Source: Fremontodendron californicum (Eukaryota > Streptophyta > Magnoliopsida > Malvales > Malvaceae). From it: DNA of 64,000 bases. The notes beneath the pieces are model-generated. The model was not told the DNA's origin, did not search any database, and worked only from the letters and a program-made list of their open reading frames with translations. Location of the stretch: the NCBI GenBank assembly GCA_030761205.1, contig JAULJL010000001.1, positions 38,697,145 through 38,761,144 of the forward strand. Direction: 5' to 3'. Both the position numbers and the translations under genes were made by a program. Positions 58,252-64,000 of the stretch are shown here, piece after piece (the stretch's first letter is position 1; the number at the start of each line of letters is the position of its first letter).

Positions 58252-58454
58252 TAGACCTGTCAATACGTGTATTCATATCGTTCATGATCGTGTACTTTAA
58301 CGTTTCATAATCGTGTTTAAGGTATTATATATTAATATAAATTATGACACATTAATAATTCGTGTTATATAGATTTTGACACGTTCGTGTATTCATGTCG
58401 TGTTTGTGTTATTTTTATATCGTGTTTTAATTATTCGACTCGTTGCCATCCTTA
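58252..58454. mobile_element. Possible nested hAT-like element
   Basis: TAGACCTGTCAA at the left and TTGCCATCCTTA at the right, with repeated TCGTGTATTCAT-like words between. Flanks ATTTTATT/ATCGTATT agree at 6 of 8. Tentative. Confidence 0.38.
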
Positions 58455-58616
58455 ATCGTATTCATGTCTGTAAAGAGTTTCAAAGAAATATATATACATA
58501 TATGTATATAATTTGTTAAGGTTTATACATTTATATAAAAATATCATGTATATTTAGAATTTATAAATGTTTAACATATATTAACTAATTTAAGTTTATA
58601 ATTATTTTATCATTAT

Positions 58617-58721
58617 ACTTTTATATTGTCCAATGAAATTAAAAAATAAAAGATGAAAGAAGATTTTATGTATAAATTTTTAAGCTAATAAAAGTTTGAT
58701 TCTTAAGATTTATACTTAAAA

Positions 58722-58752
<31 letters not shown>

Positions 58753-58930
58753 TGTCGTATTAAACAAAATTTACTTTTATATTGTCCAATGAAATTAAAA
58801 AATAAAAGACGAAAAAGGATTTTATGTATAAATTTTAAGCTAATAAAAGTTTGATTCTTAAGATTTATAATTAAAACATCTCTCTCTATATATATTTATG
58901 TCGTATTAGAAAAAAAATTATATTTTAATA
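58617..58930. repeat. Tandem duplication with a 156-bp period
   Basis: ACTTTTATATTGTCCAATG at 58617 recurs at 58773, and the following about 150 bases match closely, including a TA/CT microsatellite and TTTATGTCGTATTA. It lies inside the 2.2-kb element. Confidence 0.85.
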
Positions 58931-59631
58931 TTTATTTTAATTAACATAAGTACTAAAGTACATAACTTCGTTACAAGATCATTTTGTAAAAAATAAAATA
59001 AATATTGTCATTAGAGTGATTTAACTAATTAAGCTGATTAAATCATCAAATATTATTTTATAAAAGTACCATGTATTTTTTTAAATTTAAAGGTATTTAG
59101 CATAATTAATTTACTTATTATTATATTTTATTTTGAAAAAATGTTTTTAAATTATTATTATATTTTATTATACTTGATATAATTTAATTTTAGTAGCATG
59201 TTATTTCAAAGAAGCGTAGCTCATTAAGTCTTTGGTGGATAATTTCGCAGGCCAAGGTTCAAATCTCTCCAAGAGCAAAACTTTATGTGTTTTACAAAAA
59301 CCGGATTCGGATTCGGATATCCGAATCCCCTATCCGAATCCGCATAACTTATGTGGATTCGGATAATAGATATCCGAGGGTTCATATCCGCATTCGCTCC
59401 GAATTCGCTGCGGATAGTAATTATAATATCTGAATCCGACTTTTATCAGAATCTACAAATTCGAATCCGCAAAAAACGGATCGGATATCCACAGATATCC
59501 GAATCCGCAGTACAAATTGCCATCCCTATGTAGGCTGGTGCTCTGTTCTGTCTCCACCTTCTTTCTTTCTCTTTTTCTTTTGCTTGTGTCCAAGCTTCTT
59601 TTAGTTACTTGCAGCACGCTACTTCCTCAAG

Positions 59632-60105
59632 TAGGTATGGCAATGAAGCGGAGCGGGGATTGCATTATCTATTTTTATTTTATTCTTGCATGAATGTTGA
59701 AAACTTTCACTTTTATAAATATCGGTTATATTCGTTAGACGGTACTTTACTATATTACATCATAATTTATATTAATTATTTTTAATTTAATATTATAAAA
59801 AATTATATTATAATTTATTAATGGACATAATTTTAGTATATATTTTTTTAATATATATAACATATTAATATATATATATATGATATTAGTATATATATCC
59901 AATATATATGTTAAAAATATAAAAAAATATATATATAAAATACTTTAACGGGTAAGATAGTGATTTCAAAAAACGGGATGGAGCGGAATAACCATTTATT
60001 AAAACAACTCCTCTCCACTTTGTCTCCGCTTTTCAAAAAAAAAACTCTTGGTTCGGAGTAAATAGATACGAAATTAATCGATCAAATCGAGTTTTGTCAT
60101 CCCTA
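59632..60105. mobile_element. hAT-like miniature element
   Basis: The ends TAGGTATGGCAA and TTGTCATCCCTA are inverted with two mismatches in 12. Flanks TCCTCAAG (59624-59631) and ACCTCAAG (60106-60113) match at 7 of 8. The ends resemble those of the 57355 element, so the two may be related. Confidence 0.78.
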
Positions 60106-60465
60106 ACCTCAAGGTTCTTTTTTTCTTTCTTTCTTTTTCTGCTCCTTTGTTTCTCTATTTTTCTTTGCCCTGCTTCTCCAACTCTCTTGATTTTTTTTTT
60201 TTTTTCTACTTTCTCGAGCTTCTCTATTCTGCTGCCAAAGCTCTTCTAAATTTTGTGCCTTCCTCTGCCTCTTCAAAGTTCCAACCAGGAAATTAATATT
60301 TACCCAAGACTGACAGTTGATTCAAGTGGCTTCAACTGTCTGATTTCCGAAGTGCCGACTGATCTTTCTAGATGGCAATCCACTAGCAAGAAGAATTAAT
60401 GGAGCCCACTTTGAACTGATTTCACTGCATTCCAATACTAAAGAAGAGTTATTAATATAATTTCG

Positions 60466-60487
60466 ATATATATATATATATATATAT
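60466..60487. repeat. (TA)n microsatellite
   Basis: About 11 TA units. Another TA run lies at about 58722-58749. Confidence 0.9.
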
Positions 60488-61258
60488 GTTGTTGATATAA
60501 CGCAAATCTTTCATCAAAGAACATTTTAAGAATAGGTTAAAATTATGAGGATTTAGTATATTTAATTATTTTACATAATCGGAATTAGGTTCTATGAAAT
60601 TACAATCATTTTAATTTTTAATTTATTTTTTTAATCACAAATATATATCTTTTAAGATCAGGGCAAGAGTAAACTGCAAAAGTGTGAAGCATAAATTGTA
60701 TTTAATTGAGATAAGATACAGGAATTAACTTGTTTCTTTATTTGAGACACCCAACATGGGTCAATGAATAAAAAACAAAACATGCATTAACAATTTCTAG
60801 AACAACCATGAGTAAGTAAAGTTCTATGAACAATTATGACTTATTTTATTTGTTGAAACTTAAAATTTTATTGGATCAATTAAATATCATAAGAGCTTGA
60901 TGATCAATGAAAAAAAAATGGGTCAGATTGGAATGTTTCTTGCACTATTTGATCTAAATCAAGAAACCAATCAAATTGAGAAAAATGATTTGATTTAACT
61001 TTATTTAACTTTTAGTTTGCTCGTCCTCTAATAAAATTCATTTTCACTTTATAAAGTATTAGTTGATCTAAAAGGTATTAATCTTCCATTTCGTTTGATA
61101 TTTCCTTCTGCGTTTATACTTTTTGTTTCTGATGTCTTATTAAAAGTGGTAAATTACAAACCCAAGATGATAATATCAACAATTTTATGGATTTTGAATC
61201 TTAATTATTTAATATTGTTTTTATGAAATAAAAAATCCTAAACTTAATTAAGTTAATT

Positions 61259-61305
61259 CATGCAACCATCATTTTTTTTTTTTTGATAGACATGCAACCA
61301 TCATT
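61259..61305. repeat. 15-bp direct repeat flanking a poly(T) segment
   Basis: CATGCAACCATCATT at 61259-61273 and 61291-61305 encloses T11 plus GATAGA. It looks like a target duplication around an extremely truncated retroposon tail on the minus strand. Confidence 0.6.
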
Positions 61306-62052
61306 AAAAAGTAACATCCAACAGATATTGAGATTCGTCCCAATATCTGTAATCCTTTCTTTTATTCTCAGATTTCGACCTCCTAAAAAAAAAATATTTG
61401 AAGTTTTCTCCACTTTCCCCCTTCTCCAAAGTCAATGCAAAGAACCCCTATCTAAAGATCTGCAGCAGGCAGACCATGTTACAGATACAACGTGCTTGAT
61501 CTGCTGGAATAGAAACCAGAAAAGTAAGAGAGAAAGAAAGACTCCAAAGTCCAATAGCAACCCAAGCTGTAAACTTTGCTATATATCTCCTTTATTTGAT
61601 TTTCATTTTTTCTCCTTTATTTGATTTTCATTTTTTTTTTTGGAGAAGTTAGTCACAACTATGCATTACAGAGATAATAATGAATGAAGGTGCAGAATGA
61701 ATTAATGATGAACTTGTATACTTATAAAATCGCTAAATGCTAATATCGTAATCAAGAGGATATATATACTGATATTGTATTATTCTCCTTTAATATGCTA
61801 TAATGCTACCTTCTACACATTGAAAGGTACGTGGATCATTCTCTATATCACCACGTCCTTGGATACTAAGGACATCCGATGAGATGACCAACAATGAACC
61901 ACAAACAAATGACGATCTTCTGGACAGGGTAAACTTATAATTTTGAACAATTTATAGAGATTTTAAAATTCGCTGAATTCCCTGAACTCACTTCTATAGA
62001 TTCTAGGCAATAAACATCTTAGAATTGAACCCTACCATGTTGCTTTATATAC

Positions 62053-63453
62053 CTATATATCAAGAACCAGACAACTGACAAGTTCAGCAGAGCCAAAATC
62101 TCTGGTGGAAATAACCTTCCAGTTAACTGTTTCTGGTTCAGCCAGTGAATCACCTGAAAGAGAAGTTGAGCTTGATGGCAAAGGACTAAAAATATTATCC
62201 TGTGGATCAGCCTGTAGAACAGCAATGTCACGATCGGCATCTTTTGTGATGACATGAAGCCTTCCATGAAATCCAGCAAGTAAAAATGGAGATTCTGAAT
62301 TAGTCAAATCATTAATAGGAACATTTCCTATGACAACTTTCCAAGCATCTTCTTTTTGATCATACACCTTTATTTTACCTCTATCCAGCGAGCCGGAAGG
62401 ATCACAAGCATATAATTGACCATCTAGCACAACACTCAACTTTGTACCTGCCTGCTTCGCAGGCCAACCCTCTCCCATGCCGCTTGGCATATCATCCCAT
62501 GAATTCGTTTCGGGATCATAAATCTCACCCCCGGCATCAAAAATGAAGGGCCATGAATATAAACTCTGAGCTACACATAACCTTCCCATGTATGAAGTCA
62601 TCCCAGTGGCGATCGGCTTCAGCACATCAGTCAAAAAGGCATTAGGTAACGTTTGAGCTCTTGAGCATGGCATACTTGGAACTCTGGACCAAGTACCAGT
62701 GTGGGGATCAAAAACTTCAGCAGACTGAAGAGGAGTCAATGCACCTCGGCCTTGACTAACTCCTCCGACAACATATAGCTTATTATTTAAAATGCTTGTC
62801 TTACAGTAGGCCCTACCTATTGACATGGGAGTCATTTCACTCCATGCATTTAGAATTGGATCGAATCGCCAGACGTTTCTCATGGTAGAAGCTCTAGAGA
62901 ATCCCCCTAGCACATAAAGACATCCATCAACAGCACCAATGGCAGAACCACAAAATGGTGTGTCATCCGATCCATCCTTCTGCCCAAGCCAGCCTTTTAT
63001 AAATTCAGCAATTCTAATGCTAGGTCCCACCATGTTCCATAAACTCTTCCTAGATTCTTCTTCGAAAATGACACTTGGAATTGATGGCAGCCTCTGCCAT
63101 TTCCTTGACAAAGGGTCCAAAGCATACCACAGAGTTTTTTCCTCTTCAACTTTAGTTAAGACATATAACCACTCTTCTGTCATTCCAAGTTCTTTTCTCA
63201 AATTAAACAGTTGAGGGCTCATAACAATTGCCTTCCACTTCTGCGACACCAACCTCAAATTGAAGTAGTGAATTCTAGGAAGTCGAGCAAGGATCTGCAT
63301 TGATAGCTCATCAGGAAGACAAGGAATCAGTCTTGAGCTATCTTCATCGAAGCACGGGGGCTTCTTCTGTTTCTTGCAGGTTTCACTCTGTACGACCTCA
63401 TTGTAGTCATTTATGGAACTCCTTGGAGCAGCCAAGCTCAGAACAGCCCCCAT
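62053..63453 (-). CDS. F-box/kelch-repeat protein (466 aa), At1g22040-like
   Basis: One uninterrupted frame, ATG at 63453 down to TAG at 62053. It starts MGAVLSLAAPRSS; Gly2 and Ser6 fit an N-myristoylation signal. The F-box is at about residues 42-88 (LIPCLPDELSMQILARLPRI). Kelch repeats follow: about 171-215 (AIGAVDGCLYVLGGF, VWRFDPILNAWSEM), 217-262 (KLYVVGG, AEVFDPHTGTWSRVPSM), about 335-365 (GGEIYDPETNSWDDMP) and about 380-420 (KIKVYDQKEDAWKVV). F-box proteins join SCF ubiquitin ligases through SKP1, and the kelch propeller selects substrates. Substrate unknown. Similarity to At1g22040 is by recollection of sequence and neighbours. Confidence 0.94.
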   Translation of the reverse strand: MGAVLSLAAPRSSINDYNEVVQSETCKKQKKPPCFDEDSSRLIPCLPDELSMQILARLPRIHYFNLRLVSQKWKAIVMSPQLFNLRKELGMTEEWLYVLTKVEEEKTLWYALDPLSRKWQRLPSIPSVIFEEESRKSLWNMVGPSIRIAEFIKGWLGQKDGSDDTPFCGSAIGAVDGCLYVLGGFSRASTMRNVWRFDPILNAWSEMTPMSIGRAYCKTSILNNKLYVVGGVSQGRGALTPLQSAEVFDPHTGTWSRVPSMPCSRAQTLPNAFLTDVLKPIATGMTSYMGRLCVAQSLYSWPFIFDAGGEIYDPETNSWDDMPSGMGEGWPAKQAGTKLSVVLDGQLYACDPSGSLDRGKIKVYDQKEDAWKVVIGNVPINDLTNSESPFLLAGFHGRLHVITKDADRDIAVLQADPQDNIFSPLPSSSTSLSGDSLAEPETVNWKVISTRDFGSAELVSCLVLDI

Positions 63454-64000
63454 TAAGAATTCTCAGATTAAGCAATATCTGAACAAATTCCTTGGTACCC
63501 ACCTTCTTTTAGTTAATGAATTTTAGTCCAAGTGCTGCAATATTAATGCCATTGTACTTTCATTGATCAATGAAAATGTTACAGATAAAAAAATTGAAGT
63601 AAAATTATACGATAGAATGGTGTGTTACTCACGTTGTCAGTCTAGCCTATGTTACTCGGACTCGGGTGTGACTGTCGGATACGGGTATGTGTCCGACACG
63701 GGTATGTTCAGTTTTTTCTAAGTTTTTTCATGTATTTGGATGGTCCTTAGAGGGTCATATCCCCATACCCATGTCTGAATATGGGTCGGACACGGGTGTC
63801 GAACGAGGGTAATTCAAGAAAAATGAAAAGTCGGAACAACATAGAGTCTAGCTACGGATCGATAAGAAACTATTAGACCCAACAAATACATCTTCAGGCC
63901 CTTCTTTCAGCTGGCACAAACTTCAAAGAGAAAAGAGGGAAGTAACTAAAAAATGGTTTACACAAGTCAAAAGAAAACACTTTTTTATTTTCTCTTTCTT
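63454..64000. other. Upstream region of the F-box gene
   Basis: Promoter/leader side of the minus-strand F-box gene, interrupted by a miniature element at 63647-63844. No further gene seen before the window ends. Confidence 0.5.
63647..63844. mobile_element. Miniature element with TCGGAC/GTCCGA ends
   Basis: Perfect 8-bp flanks AGTCTAGC (63639-63646, 63845-63852). Inverted ends CTATGTTACTCGGAC and GTCGGAACAACATAG. The interior has repeated CGGGTATGT and GTCCGACACGGG words. Same family as 52316-52459. The 8-bp duplication suggests a hAT-related mobiliser. Confidence 0.87.

Larger units (their letters stand above)
57355..59528. mobile_element. Larger non-autonomous hAT-like element (about 2.2 kb)
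   Basis: Starts TAGGGATGACA and ends TGCCATCCCTA (inverted, one mismatch). Flanks TGTGGGTT and TGTAGGCT agree at 6 of 8, consistent with an aged 8-bp duplication. Both sub-terminal regions carry many ATCCGAATCCG words in both orientations. No transposase is left; the interior contains a nested candidate element and a tandem duplication. Confidence 0.75.
60106..62052. other. Intergenic region downstream of the F-box gene
   Basis: Contains a TA microsatellite (60466-60487) and a 15-bp direct repeat around a T-run (61259-61305). The part next to 62052 is probably the F-box 3' UTR. No gene supported. Confidence 0.5.

Overview
This window is nuclear DNA from a flowering plant, most likely a core eudicot and probably a rosid. 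The evidence is spliced genes with GT-AG introns, plant-only gene families, and plant lineages of LTR retrotransposon, RTE-type LINE and hAT-like miniature elements. I cannot name the species.

Left part (1-36706) is mostly transposon. It opens inside an Ogre/Tat-type Ty3 retrotransposon (Ogre-A) whose pol, 3' region and 3' LTR run to 6419. Next comes a gene-poor stretch with two small paralogous plant genes (6848-7081 and 11587-11802) and several hAT-like miniature elements with recognisable 8-bp target duplications. From 14334 to 36706 lies an old, broken Ty1/copia element (target duplication CTAAC). Its 5' LTR carries a hAT-like insertion that is absent from its 3' LTR. Its reverse transcriptase is split by a complete 16.6-kb Ogre-B (18665-35230, target duplication TATGG). 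Ogre-B has LTRs of 2264 bp, a primer-binding site, an extra ORF1, gag, protease with G-patch, a phase-exact pro/RT intron, RT, two RNase H regions, integrase, a 33/35-bp repeat array and a polypurine tract. Its LTRs are almost identical, so the insertion is young, yet its reading frames carry several lesions.

Right part (about 37000-64000) holds three conventional genes. A ten-exon plus-strand gene (CDS 38617-50434, 1902 aa) encodes an NT-C2 plus coiled-coil protein like Arabidopsis At1g22060. Convergent to it is a three-exon membrane-anchored ubiquitin-fold gene (51416-53386, minus strand), like MUB6/At1g22050. Further on is an intronless F-box/kelch gene (62053-63453, minus strand), like At1g22040. 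From memory of those locus numbers this is conserved microsynteny. Two of the three are ubiquitin-pathway proteins with possible lipid anchors. Introns and spacers hold more hAT-like elements, an RTE LINE tail and microsatellites.

The least expected signals are in Ogre cis-elements: a candidate LTR leader intron that would remove a GC-rich hairpin, an inverted repeat joining the U3 end to sequence before the polypurine tract, and a repeated leader hairpin with a compensatory base change. All coordinates and comparisons were read by eye.
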